In this document: positions 26,881 to 38,569 of the stretch, piece after piece | How the letters are laid out: each line of letters begins with the position of its first letter | How positions within the stretch are numbered: the first letter of the stretch is position 1 | NCBI GenBank assembly: GCA_965178125.1 | Contig: CBCXTV010000003.1 | Coordinates: 62,001 to 126,000, forward strand | Length of the DNA stretch: 64,000 bases | Direction of reading: 5' to 3' | Origin: Bilabrum cf. latius | Taxonomy: Eukaryota > Bigyra: Bicosoecida > Bigyra > Bicosoecida | Translations under genes and position numbers: made by a program | The notes under the pieces: model-generated | Database searches by the model: none | What the model saw: only the letters and a program-made list of their open reading frames with translations | What the model was told of the DNA's origin: nothing

Positions 26881-27986
26881 GTTGGATGCCCGATGTGCTA
26901 AAGAGAGGATATTGTCCGTCGGCGTTCTCTCTTCACCTTGTGCGGAAGGGTTGGGTGCCTGATTTCAGACAGAGAAGGTCTCGTCCGTCGGGAGCGCTTA
27001 GGAATACTTCCGGATGGGGCGTCCAGACGCGGTCCAGGACCTCCAGCTCGTCGGGGTCAATGTCGCCCGCGCCGTCCGTGCCTTTGACGCCCTCTGGATC
27101 GATGATGCCCACGATCTTTGTCATCTCGGACGACACACGTCCCAGCTGCTCTTTGGTAGTGCATTACCTCATTGACCCCGAAGCGTTGAATATTTAATGA
27201 AGACCCTTCGGAAGCTGACGAAGTTTGTCAGCTTGTCGGAGCGCAGCCTGGGTCCTTGTCAACAAACATGGAGGGTTTCGGGGGCGGATTTCCAGCGTTC
27301 CGCCTTGATTTCGAGTGCACCTCGAGGTCGGGATCGAAGCGGGGCGGGCGGTTCGTCATCCTCTGTGATACGCTTAGGAGGCGCCGACTTGATGCCCACC
27401 TTGTCCCCCAATCACTCCAGACGTAACTGGGGAACTCTTCCCGTCGTGGGCCGGGTACGCCTCCGAATCCCACGCGAGCCGTTCCCCACGGCGCACCGAT
27501 AAGCGCCGCTGCAAGCGTACCAAGAGGGGCGTACCAAGAGGTGCTTCCTTCGCTCGGCAGTGTGGCACTTCAAGCAGTAGAATGTGCCACTCCCAGCACG
27601 TAGGTGGAGTTTGCGAGCTGCCGGCCGACATGCTCGTGTGGTGACCTCCGGCGCACCGATAAGTGCCGCTGCAAGCGCACCAATACTACTTCGCTTGGGA
27701 GCGTGGCACTTTAAGCAATGCAGTGCGCCGGTTTTCGTGCACGCCCAGTCGCGCGGACGCCGCAGGTGGCTTGGCCGTAGGATAGAATTAGTGGCGGGTC
27801 GGTTTTGCATGTCTTCCCTCTCCTCTTGATATGGTACAGAAAGGCAAGAGCCTGACGATGCAGACGGAACTCCTGGATTTCACCGCCACATTCCTAGTCA
27901 AGACAGCCCTCGACTAAACAGACGCCGAGTTATCTTGAGCAGCATCCCACGACGCAGTGATGTGGACGGCAAGGGTGATGCCATGC
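26881..27986. other. No recognisable gene (unit B)
   Basis: Near-identical to 1-1106, with a c-to-t type difference pattern of only a few bases. Confidence 0.5.
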
Positions 27987-28029
27987 TTTCCGGGCCTCCC
28001 ATGTGACCGCTTTTTGCGTACCGAAACAC
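27987..28029 (+). repeat. 43-bp junction repeat, copy B1
   Basis: Same position in the unit as 1107-1149. Confidence 0.75.
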
Positions 28030-28033
28030 TTTC

Positions 28034-28370
28034 CGAGGTCGACGCCCCGGCGGAGCACGCCGGCGCGGCGGCAAGCGTCGATGTTGCGGGCGGCCCAGCC
28101 ATGAGGTACATGATCAAGTACGCGGAAAGCACGCAGAGCGTCGTCAATCCGTTCGTGAGCCGCGAGTTCCAAAAGGTCTTCGAGCACATCCCCCCGGAAA
28201 GCACGCAGAGCATCGTCAATCCGTTCGTGAGCCGCGAGTTCCAGAAGGTCTTCGAGCACATCCCCCCGGAAAGCACGCAGAGCATCGTCAATCCGTTCGT
28301 GAGCCGCGAGTTCCAAAAGGTCTTCGAGCACATCCCCCGGATGATGTCGAGCATGCGGACGCCCTGCTCC
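28034..28370 (+). pseudogene. Zinc-protein/glycosyltransferase fragment fusion (unit B)
   Basis: Counterpart of 1154-1490 with three 72-bp units at 28125-28338. The second unit carries ccagaagg for ccaaaagg. Confidence 0.65.
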
Positions 28371-28392
28371 GGATGATGTCGGCCATGCGGAC

Positions 28393-28569
28393 GCTCTTCC
28401 CAGACCTTGCGCGGCAGCGGGACGAAAATGGAGCTCTCCCTGCACCGCAAGCACGCCGGAAACCTGGTGCACTTCCACGTATGCATGACGGACTCCGAGA
28501 GGTCGCATCGTTGTCGCGTGGCGGAGGATTTCATTTGGGCCGGCAGCAGGCCGAATGTCGTGTACGGCT
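28393..28569 (+). pseudogene. Rep HUH fragment (unit B)
   Basis: Identical layout to 1513-1689; keeps HFHVC and ends at the same junction. Confidence 0.75.
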
Positions 28570-28573
28570 TTTA

Positions 28574-28845
28574 GGTACCGAACCCGAGCTCCCGGCAGCA
28601 GCGCAGGCGGCATGCTTGGGGCGGCACGTGGATCTTCGACGACGCCATTACGCTCAGCGATTGCGGGTCGAGGGTGCAGATCGACGCGCCGCAGTCGAAG
28701 CTCTTGGCGATGGTCGTGCCCCGGAAGTCGGGCCAGTGGATTCCTCATAGGCTGCGCTCGCGTACGATCTGGTATTTGGGTGGGGAGCAGTCGGCCGTGA
28801 TCACCAACCTCAAGTGCCAGGCCTGCAGTCGGGTCAAGCAGGCGG
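28574..28845 (+). pseudogene. Two-CxxC gene fragment (unit B)
   Basis: Counterpart of 1694-1965, first CxxC only. Confidence 0.7.
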
Positions 28846-28876
28846 GAACGGCATTCTCCGAGTCTCTTTGCCGATG

Positions 28877-30070
28877 ATGTCTGAGGAGAAACCGTCCGAG
28901 AGCATTGCTGTTTCCTTGGGAGACGGCCGCAATCTTCGTGGGCGTCAAGGCGCCGGTAATATGGGAAACGAGGGCGGCATGTTGGCGCGCGAGGTCGACG
29001 CCCCGGCGGAGCACGCCGGCGCGGCGGCAAGCGTCGATGTTGCGGGCGGCCCAGCCATGAGGCACATGATCAAGTACGCGGAAAGCACGCAGAGCGTCGT
29101 CAATCCGTTCGTGAGCCGCGAGTTCCAAAAGGTCTTCGAGCACATCCCCCCGGAAAGCACGCAGAGCGTCGTCAATCCGTTCGTGAGCCGCGAGTTCCAG
29201 AAGGTCTTCGAGCACACTGCCGGGGCGGTCTCTGGCGCTGATAGCTGGGATCTATGGGAGACCCCTGCGAAGTCGTCATGGGGGGAGACGTACGTGCCGC
29301 GGCAGGTCGCGCCGGAGCCGGCGGAGGAGGCGACATGGACTTGCAACGCGTGCCAGTGCTGCAAGCCCCGGTCGGCGTACTTCAAGAAGTGGAAGGACTG
29401 GATCCAACCAGTTTGCCGGGTGTGTTGCGACAAGTTCGACAACGCGACGCCGTGGTGGGTGTGGTGCAAGAACTGCAAAAACGAGTATCCGGCGTACCGA
29501 TTTCCCCAGAACCGCCGGAAGAAGGAGAACCTGCGCTATTTCTTCCCTGAGGACTGGTGCGCGAAGTGCCTGGTTGCGCGTGGCTGGAGTCTCCATGATG
29601 TCCGTTCCTCTGCGGGTGAAGCGAAGCGTTGGGTGCCAAAAGCTGGCGCGAATACCGGTGACGGCGACAACGACGCTCGTGCTCCCGCACGCGACGAGCC
29701 TCCTGCAGGAGGCGCCGCCTCCTGCAGCAACGCCGTGCGTCAGAGTCCTTCGCGTGACGAGGCCTTGGATGACATCAACCGGGCCATGGAGCTTCTCCGG
29801 AATGCGGAGAAATTCATCTCCGCGATGCCATCGTGCATGCAGTGTGCGGTGCAGGACCAGTTGATGCAGGGCATCGTCAAAGACCAGGCCCTCTTGGTTG
29901 TCCTCGTCTGGGAAAAAACAGAGCGCGTGCCCATCTCCTACGAAGACTTGTGCGGTGTTCACGAGCACGCCGGCGAAACCTCGAGTTTTGGCATCAAGAT
30001 CGTGTCGCGGCCAGGCTGTACGACGGCGGCAAGAAGACGGAGAAGGAGGATGCTCACGGTATCGCCCTGA
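28877..30070 (+). CDS. Chimeric ORF: zinc protein with 72-bp repeats and GT fragments
   Basis: 397 residues from ATG 28877 (MSEEKPSES start). In order: N-terminus of the four-CxxC protein, a glycosyltransferase segment with two 24-residue ESTQS blocks (29081-29214), the rest of the four-CxxC protein with all four Cys pairs in frame, a CMQCAVQDQLMQG piece of the two-CxxC protein, then IVKDQALL joined directly to VVLVWEKTERVP of the glycosyltransferase with its catalytic part deleted. Every join keeps frame except the last 30 codons, which become Arg rich. Unlike the chimera of unit A the zinc region is intact, so it could be expressed. Promoter evidence is lacking. Confidence 0.4.
   Translation: MSEEKPSESIAVSLGDGRNLRGRQGAGNMGNEGGMLAREVDAPAEHAGAAASVDVAGGPAMRHMIKYAESTQSVVNPFVSREFQKVFEHIPPESTQSVVNPFVSREFQKVFEHTAGAVSGADSWDLWETPAKSSWGETYVPRQVAPEPAEEATWTCNACQCCKPRSAYFKKWKDWIQPVCRVCCDKFDNATPWWVWCKNCKNEYPAYRFPQNRRKKENLRYFFPEDWCAKCLVARGWSLHDVRSSAGEAKRWVPKAGANTGDGDNDARAPARDEPPAGGAASCSNAVRQSPSRDEALDDINRAMELLRNAEKFISAMPSCMQCAVQDQLMQGIVKDQALLVVLVWEKTERVPISYEDLCGVHEHAGETSSFGIKIVSRPGCTTAARRRRRRMLTVSP
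29081..29214 (+). repeat. 72-bp coding repeat, two units
   Basis: A second array in unit B, inserted in the middle of the four-CxxC sequence. The right unit breaks off at gagcacac, where it meets HTAGAV of the zinc gene through a shared gcacac. Confidence 0.75.
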
Positions 30071-30153
30071 TCATCTGCACGACTTCGTGGGGCTCCATGA
30101 CGTAACGGCGAGCGAGAACATTGACTGGTGGCGTGGCTGGAGGATCTCGGGAA

Positions 30154-30470
30154 CACACGGCGGGCGAGCCGTTTTTCAAAAGGAGCACGGGTCCTTCGGG
30201 ACGCCATTTCACTTACGGCGGGCGAGCCGTTTTCCGAATGGTGCGGGGGTCCTACTGATGCACACGGCGATCGCTGGTTCACTCACGGCGGACACACGGC
30301 GGGCGAGCCGTTTTTCAAAAGGAGCACGGGTCCTTCGGGACGCCATTTCACTTACGGCGGGCGAGCCGTTTTCCGAATGGTGCGGGGGTCCTACTGATGC
30401 ACACGGCGATCGCTGGTTCACTCACGGCGGGCGAGCCGTTTTCCGAATGGTGCGGAGTCCTCCAGATGAC
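30154..30470. repeat. Expanded cggcgggcgagccg tandem block
   Basis: The 139-bp stretch beginning at about 30158 is repeated from about 30297, so this unit has five cores where A has three. Confidence 0.75.
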
Positions 30471-30598
30471 CACGGTGATGGGTGGCAGCATGTCATAGGC
30501 GCGCCGTCGGAAGCTTCCCCTTCGAGTGCTGCCTAAAACTGAGAAACCTGGAGATCCTAGCATCGTATGGAGGCAAGAGGTAACACCTTGGGGTCCGT

Positions 30599-30674
30599 TC
30601 TCCGCTTCAATTCCTGTCCCAAATCCGATTCCCATTTCGAGACCGAAAAAGGTGACCCGGAAAACGACGGTACT
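30599..30674 (+). repeat. 76-bp direct repeat, left (unit B)
   Basis: Counterpart of 4311-4386; its partner is at 31692. Confidence 0.8.
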
Positions 30675-30699
30675 TATTTCTGAACCGTTTTCCGGACGC

Positions 30700-30742
30700 T
30701 TTCCGGGCCTCCCATGTGACCGCTTTTTGCGTACCGAAACAC
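30700..30742 (+). repeat. 43-bp junction repeat, copy B2
   Basis: Followed after 27 bp (at gcagatgcgg) directly by the satellite: the palindrome block of unit A is absent. Confidence 0.75.
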
Positions 30743-30768
30743 GTTCCGCGCGTGAGGAGCAGATGCGG

Positions 30769-31691
30769 GGATTTCGCCAAAAATGGCCGATCCGCACAAG
30801 GAATTTAAGTTGCGGCGACACAGCTCGGACCCCGGCTTTTTTTTGGCTGTTTCGGGGCCCCAAGAGGGCTCCCGGCCCCAAAAAGGGCAAAACGCGAGGT
30901 TGTGGTGGAAAAAATGGGCCCCAAGGAGCCCCCAAACGACGCAAAACGCCACGTTGTGGTGGATTTTAGAGCCCCTAAATCGCCCAAAAAAGACGCAAAA
31001 CGCCACGTGGTGGTGGATTTTAGAGCCCCTAAATCGCCAAAAAAGACGCAAAACGCCACGTTGTAGTGGATTTTAGAGCCCCTAAATCGCCCAAAAAAGA
31101 CGCAAAACGCCACGTTGTGGTGTTTTTTTTGAGCGTTTTCGGGGGGCTCGGAAGGGGACCCCCCCAGGATTTGGCCAAAAATGGCCGATCCACACAAGGA
31201 CTTTAAGTTGCGGCGACACAGTTCGGGCCCCGGTTTGTTTTTGCGGTTTGGGGGCCCCGAGAGGGCTCCCGGCCCCAAAAAGGGCAAAACGCGAGGTTGT
31301 GGTGGAAAAAATGGGCCCCAGGCAGCCCCCAAACGACGCAAAACGCCACGTTGTGGTGGATTTTAGAGCCCCTAAATCGCCCAAAAAAGACGCAAAACGC
31401 CACGTTGTGGTGGATTTTAGAGCCCCTAAATCGCCCCAAAGAGACGCAAAACGCCACGTTGTAGTGGATTTTAGAGCCCCTAAACCGCCCTAAAAAGACG
31501 CAAAACGCCACGTTGTGGTGTTTTTTTTTTGAGCGTTTTGGGGGGGCCCGGAAGGGGACCCCCCCAGATTTGGCCAAAAATGGCCGATCCACACAAGGAA
31601 TTTAAGTTGCGGCGACACAGTTCGGGCCCCGGGGTTTGTTTTGCTGTTTGGGGGCCCCAAGAGGGCTCCCGGGAGGCCCTAGAGTGGCCCT
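30769..31691. repeat. 54-bp/394-bp satellite (unit B)
   Basis: Same organisation as 4976-5886. The second superunit here has a full gacccccccaggatttggcc spacer that is shortened in unit A. Confidence 0.8.
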
Positions 31692-31767
31692 TCTCCGCTT
31701 CAATTCCTGTCCCAAATCCGATTCCCATTTCGAGACCGAAAAAGGTGACCCGGAAAACGACGGTACT
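31692..31767 (+). repeat. 76-bp direct repeat, right (unit B)
   Basis: Counterpart of 5887-5962. Confidence 0.8.
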
Positions 31768-34661
31768 CTCCGTCACTCCATCTGGCGGCGAAAATTGCCT
31801 CAGTTTCCGGTCCCCGATTCCGGGCCCAAGGACCCCCGAAATTCCCGATTCCGCGCAGTGCCGAAAGCTCGACATAAACCACAAACACGACACACAACAC
31901 AACACGATAGCGCCTCCCCACGCGCGGGATTGGGTCCTTCCGCTCGCTGCATGTGAGCTGCAGTGTGTTCTTGCCGGGAATGTCACTGGAAGTCGCGCTG
32001 CAGTCTGCTCAGGGCGCCTTATGACCATGAAGGCGTCTCAGCACCCGCGACGGCAAGAGGGGGCACGCACGACGTTGCGAAGCACCCGCCCTGGGTGAAG
32101 AAACTGCGTATCCACAGGAGTCACGTTCAGTTGCGCGAGAATTGGAAAGGCGGGGTAACTGGTGCAGAGGAGCTTGTTCGCAGCGCGGCTTCCACCAGCG
32201 CCGCTGACGGTAAGATGCATCGGTCTCGGTACATGAGTCGGCACGGTGTTGCGTGATTGACTTCACGATGCGGGAGTGTGCAGCCTTCCGCAGCGGGAGA
32301 ATTGTATCTCCCCACGACCGCCGAAAAAAAAAAAGGCTATGCTGGACTCGTTCCAGGGAAGGCTATGCGATGAGTATCTCTAGGCGCTTTCCGGAAGACC
32401 CACCCACTACACGCTGGTCAGCCCTCCCAAGCGGGAGTGAACCGCGGAGCCGCGGGCCCGTGAGCGCTGCTGCTACGATCATTTCTGCCCGTTTGACTCT
32501 CGCCCACTCTTGCCGTGACCAAAGACGCGCAGATCCTTATGACGCATGACACCTCGTCGAGGTGTCGAGACTGCCTCACATTCCCGTTACGGAGACCCAC
32601 AGCACTGCGACAACGAAATCGGTCACGAAGAGAGCAAGAGGCCGCGCACCTGAGCATCACAAAAACCCCGAGAGACATAAACAACACCGTACCGTGAAGT
32701 CCCTGCGACGAGGGGATGCTAAGCGGCTCCCACGGCGGCTCCTCTGCGGGAGAAGCTGCCGCAGACCTCGAGATGGGATGCACATGATTGCGAAGATTGC
32801 GGAACTCGTCCGAAGCCGGTCGCACGAGGGTCACAGCGAATGGAGGCATATCTATGAAATAGAGTCTGCGTGCAAAGCAGCATTCCAAACGATCGTCCGC
32901 ATTCTTCCGAGCAAATCCTTGGGAGCACACATCCTGCGGACGACATCTCTTTTCTATCCACCCCAGCGTACTCCCCGCGCACACTTCTCGCGAATGATTG
33001 AGAATTCTGTGCGGCACATGTAATATCAGGCTACCATGATACGCGGAATGGCGTGCTATTGCTCGCACGTTCGTGCGCCCCCTTCCGAATGCGCTTACCA
33101 CATCACTATGTTCGTCGGCAACCGTATACACCGTAGGGGTCTTCCCTCCGACACCAAGCGTACACGACTGGCCGTAATAGCGCAGCGTAGATGTTTCGGA
33201 CGTCGCCCAGGACAAGTGTCGACGCCCGGTTCGTCACGATCACTACGTGTGCACTTCACTCACCGCCCTCCAGCCGCTAGACTTCTTTTGGAACGCGACA
33301 TCCTACGACGCGCTATGACACGTAGCCGTAAACCGCAGACGGCCTCGCGTTCACTGCTTGCAGCGCAAGTGCGTGAACAAGAACCGCCCGCGTGGCACAC
33401 CTTCGCAGGCGCGGAAGACAAAAAGTTCCTTCTAAGCTTGTATTCGGGTCCGAAAGCCAAATTCCACTTCGGGGTCGAGAAGGGCGACCCGGGAAATCAC
33501 CGTACGCTCTGTGAATCCATTTCCCGGGGAAAGTCCCCGAGTTCCCGCTACCCGGTCCCAGGCCCAGCGACCCAGGAAAGTTCCCGTCCCCCCGCATGCG
33601 GAAACCTCCCACGAAGCACGCCCACCTCACGCTTCACACGCAAAAGTCCAGGAGTCAAATCCATTCCGGACCCAGCAGTTCACCCCCCGTGACGATTGGG
33701 AAAGGCTCTTGCACACACCTTCTCGTCCGAGCAGTCTATGGAGCACACGCCTGTCTTCGTTGCCTTTTCCGGCCAAAAATGCAGGGAGTTCGAAGGGGAA
33801 GTAGCAAACGCGGAAGACCGCTTTCGAAACGCAGGTGCTCAGGGAAAAACAACCAGAGCGTCCCTGATCCTCGGCAGAGCCGTCCAGGAGGGACGGGCAC
33901 GGACGGGCATCGCAGATCTTGCAGCGCCACCATTCGCCGGGATGGGCGACCGGACGAGGGCGACCACAAGTACGTAGCGTGCGACGTCCGTCAGTCGCCA
34001 TGTTGCGCTCATTCGCTTTCGCGGCACGACTTCCAGGGCCGGCCTTACTCACTCCTCGGAGTCCGCGTGTGGATTCTCCCCTGCGCACGATCTGCCGCTC
34101 TAGATGCTACACAAAGATCCCGCTCGGATGACCCCCTCTGTGCATTCTGCAAGATTTTACGCGCCTCCATTCAATGCGCGAAGCATGCACCGCAGCAGTC
34201 TGAGTCCGGTGACCACCTTCAATAGCGTGGGACAGATTCCGTCCGCGATGTGCATTCGGGCATGCTCCCCTTTCCGAGTCTCTGTGACCCGTAGTGCGTC
34301 CGCGGCCAACGACTCAGGACTCCACGATGGTACGCACGAGTTGCATTCCTTGCACGAAGCGTGCGGAGAGAAAGCGATGCTCAGACATCGAGGCGCTTGG
34401 AGGGTCTGCACACGACATGCTTCGAGAGGCCATGCAAACATGCGAAACCAGAACTGAGGTTCCTCATCGTTCCTGCTGTCGAGCGCTCAATTGGGGCATC
34501 GGATCAGGACGAAGCTCGCGAAGAGAGGACGCGGGTGTCCCCATCCAAAAATCCGCCGCCTTCAAGGCTCATGTTCCCGGATCCTGCATTCGCGAGTTTC
34601 GGGAGCAGAAGTGCAAGATCGCCGCTGGACACACAGCGCATGCCATTTCCCGTCTCTGGAG
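31768..34661. other. 2.9 kb without a recognisable gene (unit B)
   Basis: Counterpart of 5963-8854 with few substitutions; no additional support for any ORF. Confidence 0.5.
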
Positions 34662-37223
34662 ATGTCGGGCTTCCAGGCGCAATTCGGACACCATCGCCAG
34701 GACCTCGGGAAGATGACATGTCTGCTGATCTGCAGGGAAGAGTCCCGCTTCGAGGAGTGGCGACAAAAAAAAGGGGCGCGAGAACTCCACGAGCACATGG
34801 GAGCGGTCCTTCGGCTCCCCAATCCAGTGTTTCCGCAGACCGACAGGGACCCAGATGGACGCGACATCGTCAAAGACCAGGCCCTCTTGGATATCTTCTC
34901 CGGCAAGATAACGGACTGGAGCAAATACAATCCGGCCACTGTTGGGGCGATCCAATCCCATCGAAACGCATGGCTGTGGGCTGAGAACCACACGCCGACG
35001 GAATGGCTCATGGTTGTCGAAGATGATATCGAACCTCGCGAAGCATGCGTGGATCGGCTACTCGTAGTTCTTCACGCCATCGCGAAAAACCCCAAGGTGA
35101 CGCAGATGGCCATGTTAGCGGGGTCAGAAGCACCGAGAATGGTCAACCTCCAGCGCGAAAACTCCACCTCCATCCACAATTGCGAGCGCCTCTTGGACGT
35201 GCGGACCTATCCGGCGCACTGGGTAGACAACACATTTGTGGTCCCCTACCACGTCGGCATGGGCCTAAAGTGGTATCTCATCAGCCCGGAGGGGAGGAAG
35301 GCGCTCCTGAAGATGCGGATCCCGAACCGAAGCTTCGAACGCTGCGTCTGGCGCCGCCTCTTCGACACGTTCCAAGGGCCGGTATGGAAGTGGGGAGATT
35401 GCCTCCGCATGACATCTGTGCTGGCAGCCAGCCCGGTCCTCGCATCGACTCCCGAGAGCATGGACACGGAGTGGGGGGGCTCGGGACGACGAAGTGCGGA
35501 TGCAGGGCACAGTATGAAACCGTACATAATGATCGACCCGAGTGACGACTGGACTCTTGGCGAGCGATTAAACACATTGTCCGTCGTGATGTCCGTGTGC
35601 GCGGCCCTGAGTTGGGGGGTTGTCCTCGTCTGGGAAAAAACAGAGCGCGTGCCCATCTCCTACGAAGACTTGTGCGGTGTTCACGAGCACGCCGGCGAAA
35701 CCAACACGTTCGTCCACCTCCTCCAGGACAAACGCGGCGGGTCGTATTCGTACTTCCTGAGGTACGGAGACATCCGCATCCACGTGGTGCAGCCGATGAT
35801 GTGCATCCCCACCCTCGACAGAATGCTCGACATGGTAGCCATGAAGAGGCCCAAGATGAACACCCTGCCTCCCTTGAAATGGCAGACCGCTCGATGGATC
35901 CAAGTCAAGCAGAAGTGGATCGATAAACTCCACACGGAGATGCCGGGGGCCGAGCTGCCCTCATGGCTGGAGTGGCCACCCTCAACCCACGCGCTTGTCC
36001 TCTGCGACGACAGGGACTTGGCGGCGCATTGCCTCGAGGGGAGATGCCAAGAGGAGCAGCAGGAGTGGATGAACGGCGGGAAGGACAACAGCATCCAGTA
36101 CTACATCCTTGAGGCAAAGCAGGCGCTGCAGAACGAGTTGGAAGACATCCTAAAGGGGGACAGCAGCTCGCGCCTCGTCGTGATCCGCATGACAACCAAA
36201 CCGCTGGGACAGGTCTGGGTGGACATGATGAAGCACCTCACGAAGCAGTTCAGGGAGCGCATCATAACGCCAACGTTCCTCCTCCCGAAAATGATCCCCA
36301 AAAGGAGGCACGACGAGAAGAACCCGAGTGATGATTGGATTACTTGGGGAGCATCCTTGGCGAAAACCGTGGGCCTCCTCACGCTCATACCTCCGATGCA
36401 AGTGCACTATCCCATCATGAGCTGGACCGTGGCCTGGAACCACTTCATGTTTAAGGGCAGGACTGCCACGGACACCGTGATCCCAGACGTCATCCGAACT
36501 CTGTACGCTCCGCACAAGAGCAACAGGAAGCAGCTCCTCAAGAACGGCCCGCTGTGCCAGACGAGGCGCGCCGTGCTGGACTCGCCCGCACTGCGGGACA
36601 TTGCGAACAACTACTCAAGGGCCAAGGACAAGACCTATAACCTCTTGAGTTATTCCAAATGGTTTGCCGAGGAAGCCATGTGGCACATGATCAAGTACGC
36701 GGAAAGCACGCAGTGCATCGTCGACCCGTTCGTGAGCCGCCAGTGCCAAAAGGTCTTCGAGCACATCCCCTCGGACGACATCGGCCATGCGGACGCCCGG
36801 CTCCGGTACAACCTTCAGGATGCCGACGACCGAGGTTACCGCTTCAACGCGGGGCATCTCTACACCGCGGTGCAGGGCATCAAAACGGTGAACATCGCAT
36901 ACAACAAGTGGCTCACCGAGCAGGCACAGAGTCATTCCGAATGGAGCTGGGGCAAAACGTTCATCAAGCTTGTGATCAACCAGTGGCGGCAGCAGCAGGG
37001 CAGTGAGCCGTATGACGTGGACGAGGAGGAGTACGTGAGCCTTCCGCGGACCTTCCACGGGAATTCGTTGAAGCTCGCGAGGAGCGTAAGCCTCAAGGAC
37101 ACGAGATCCTGCTCCAGATCGTCCTCATCCTATTCCAGGTCGCCCTCCACCAACAGGACTGAGGCACAGCCTTCGAAGAGAGCGCGCCTGACCCCGGCAC
37201 CCGGCGTAAAGCACGAGCCCTGA
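34662..37223 (+). CDS. Glycosyltransferase-like protein (unit B copy)
   Basis: 853 residues, intact, with SHRNAW, EDD and WYLIS motifs unchanged. I count about 13 amino-acid changes from unit A, for example DWIKY to DWSKY, PFHV to PYHV, KWED to KWGD and VKQEP to VKHEP, against only about four silent changes noticed. That ratio is close to what no selection would give, so this copy may be drifting. Confidence 0.55.
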   Translation: MSGFQAQFGHHRQDLGKMTCLLICREESRFEEWRQKKGARELHEHMGAVLRLPNPVFPQTDRDPDGRDIVKDQALLDIFSGKITDWSKYNPATVGAIQSHRNAWLWAENHTPTEWLMVVEDDIEPREACVDRLLVVLHAIAKNPKVTQMAMLAGSEAPRMVNLQRENSTSIHNCERLLDVRTYPAHWVDNTFVVPYHVGMGLKWYLISPEGRKALLKMRIPNRSFERCVWRRLFDTFQGPVWKWGDCLRMTSVLAASPVLASTPESMDTEWGGSGRRSADAGHSMKPYIMIDPSDDWTLGERLNTLSVVMSVCAALSWGVVLVWEKTERVPISYEDLCGVHEHAGETNTFVHLLQDKRGGSYSYFLRYGDIRIHVVQPMMCIPTLDRMLDMVAMKRPKMNTLPPLKWQTARWIQVKQKWIDKLHTEMPGAELPSWLEWPPSTHALVLCDDRDLAAHCLEGRCQEEQQEWMNGGKDNSIQYYILEAKQALQNELEDILKGDSSSRLVVIRMTTKPLGQVWVDMMKHLTKQFRERIITPTFLLPKMIPKRRHDEKNPSDDWITWGASLAKTVGLLTLIPPMQVHYPIMSWTVAWNHFMFKGRTATDTVIPDVIRTLYAPHKSNRKQLLKNGPLCQTRRAVLDSPALRDIANNYSRAKDKTYNLLSYSKWFAEEAMWHMIKYAESTQCIVDPFVSRQCQKVFEHIPSDDIGHADARLRYNLQDADDRGYRFNAGHLYTAVQGIKTVNIAYNKWLTEQAQSHSEWSWGKTFIKLVINQWRQQQGSEPYDVDEEEYVSLPRTFHGNSLKLARSVSLKDTRSCSRSSSSYSRSPSTNRTEAQPSKRARLTPAPGVKHEP

Positions 37224-38098
37224 CGACGAAATGCCGCGGAACAGCGCGTTGCGAGGAGACAAAGCTCCGCAGACAACAGCAGAAGGCCGCCGAGCGCCGG
37301 AGTTGGAGGGTCACATAGTTCCATCGGTCCCATTCTCTCCGGAAGTCGCATAGCACGTGGAGATCCGCATGCTCTCGGTGCATGAACGCTGGCAGCACGC
37401 AGTGCCAAAGTCGCAAAGCGCTTCAGAGTCACAAGTCCAGAAGTTCTTCTGCCAATGTGTGTCCTCTTCCCGCTCATGTGTGCATCCTCGGAGGAAGTCT
37501 GGAGATGACAGGACCCAGCACGCACCACATCAGAAGTCCTTTTTTAAAGCGGCATCGTCAGACAAAAATCTGGAACGCCCTTCCGCAAAAAAGAGTGCTG
37601 CCCACAGAAAAAAGGGAAACACCTGAGGCCCCAGAAGCCAAAGGGAGGACCGCGAAGGACGCAGTTTCGAGGTCACACTTTCCGGGACCAGTTTTGAGCC
37701 CAAAAAGGGGTACACAAGAGGAAAACACGATGCGGGAGGCTTGAAATTGTCACCGAAAACGGGCCCAAAATTGGGACCCCTTTTTCGCAAATTTCGCAGC
37801 ATCCAGACGACCCAGAAAGGCTTTCCCAGGCGCCGCCTCGAAGCTCACCTTCTCGCATGCAACCATGACGCACCCCCCACCTCCTCATGCAGACGCGTCT
37901 GAGAGACCCCGCAGTGGAACTTCTCCCATTCTGCGCAGGAAGCACTTCAGTCTACAAGGACCCGCGCACTTCTTACCGCACCACCTCCATGTGAAAGCAC
38001 TTCTCGCTGAGTTTTTTTTGGGCCCAGGAATACAGCAACTGCCAGAAGCTTCGCACAGAAAAGCAGCCCACTCAGGAAGCAAACTCACTGCACACCCC
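37224..38098. other. Intergenic, no gene seen (unit B)
   Basis: Counterpart of 11417-12290. One extra c at about 37871 disrupts the upstream extension of the next ORF, which supports the start at 38099. Confidence 0.5.
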
Positions 38099-38569
38099 AT
38101 GGCGAGCGACGCAGAACCGGAGGACGCAATGCGGCTCGACTCCCCTAGAGATGCGGATGCAGCGGCGCCACCCGAAGCGACGGAGGCAGGATCACAGAAA
38201 CCAGATCATGCGCAGCAGTTCTTCGAGGAGCCCTGCCCGAAAGACGGACACATGGAAGCGCTAGAGAAGACCGCCAAGACGGACGAACCTGGCGACACAC
38301 CCTTGTTCGTCGACAAGTGGACGGCAGCGATCACACGCCTTACCGAGGAGCGCAAGGCTCTCAAGCTCGAGCAGCGGGCTAAAACGAAGGCCATCCGCAA
38401 AACCATCCGGCAGAAAAGGCGCACCATGAAGAACGCCAAAAAACTCACAGACGACGAGCTCGCCCAAATCGTGCTAGACAGGAAGATCTTGCAGTTGGTG
38501 CAAAAAGAAGAGATCGCAGCACGCAGCTCCGCCAACTCCTCAACGAGCCAGGCGAAGTCGACCTTGTGA
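38099..38569 (+). CDS. Small charged helical protein (unit B copy)
   Basis: 156 residues. One change from unit A noticed (DSPKDAD to DSPRDAD). The frame upstream of this ATG is interrupted by an indel relative to A, so this ATG is the better-supported start. Confidence 0.5.
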   Translation: MASDAEPEDAMRLDSPRDADAAAPPEATEAGSQKPDHAQQFFEEPCPKDGHMEALEKTAKTDEPGDTPLFVDKWTAAITRLTEERKALKLEQRAKTKAIRKTIRQKRRTMKNAKKLTDDELAQIVLDRKILQLVQKEEIAARSSANSSTSQAKSTL

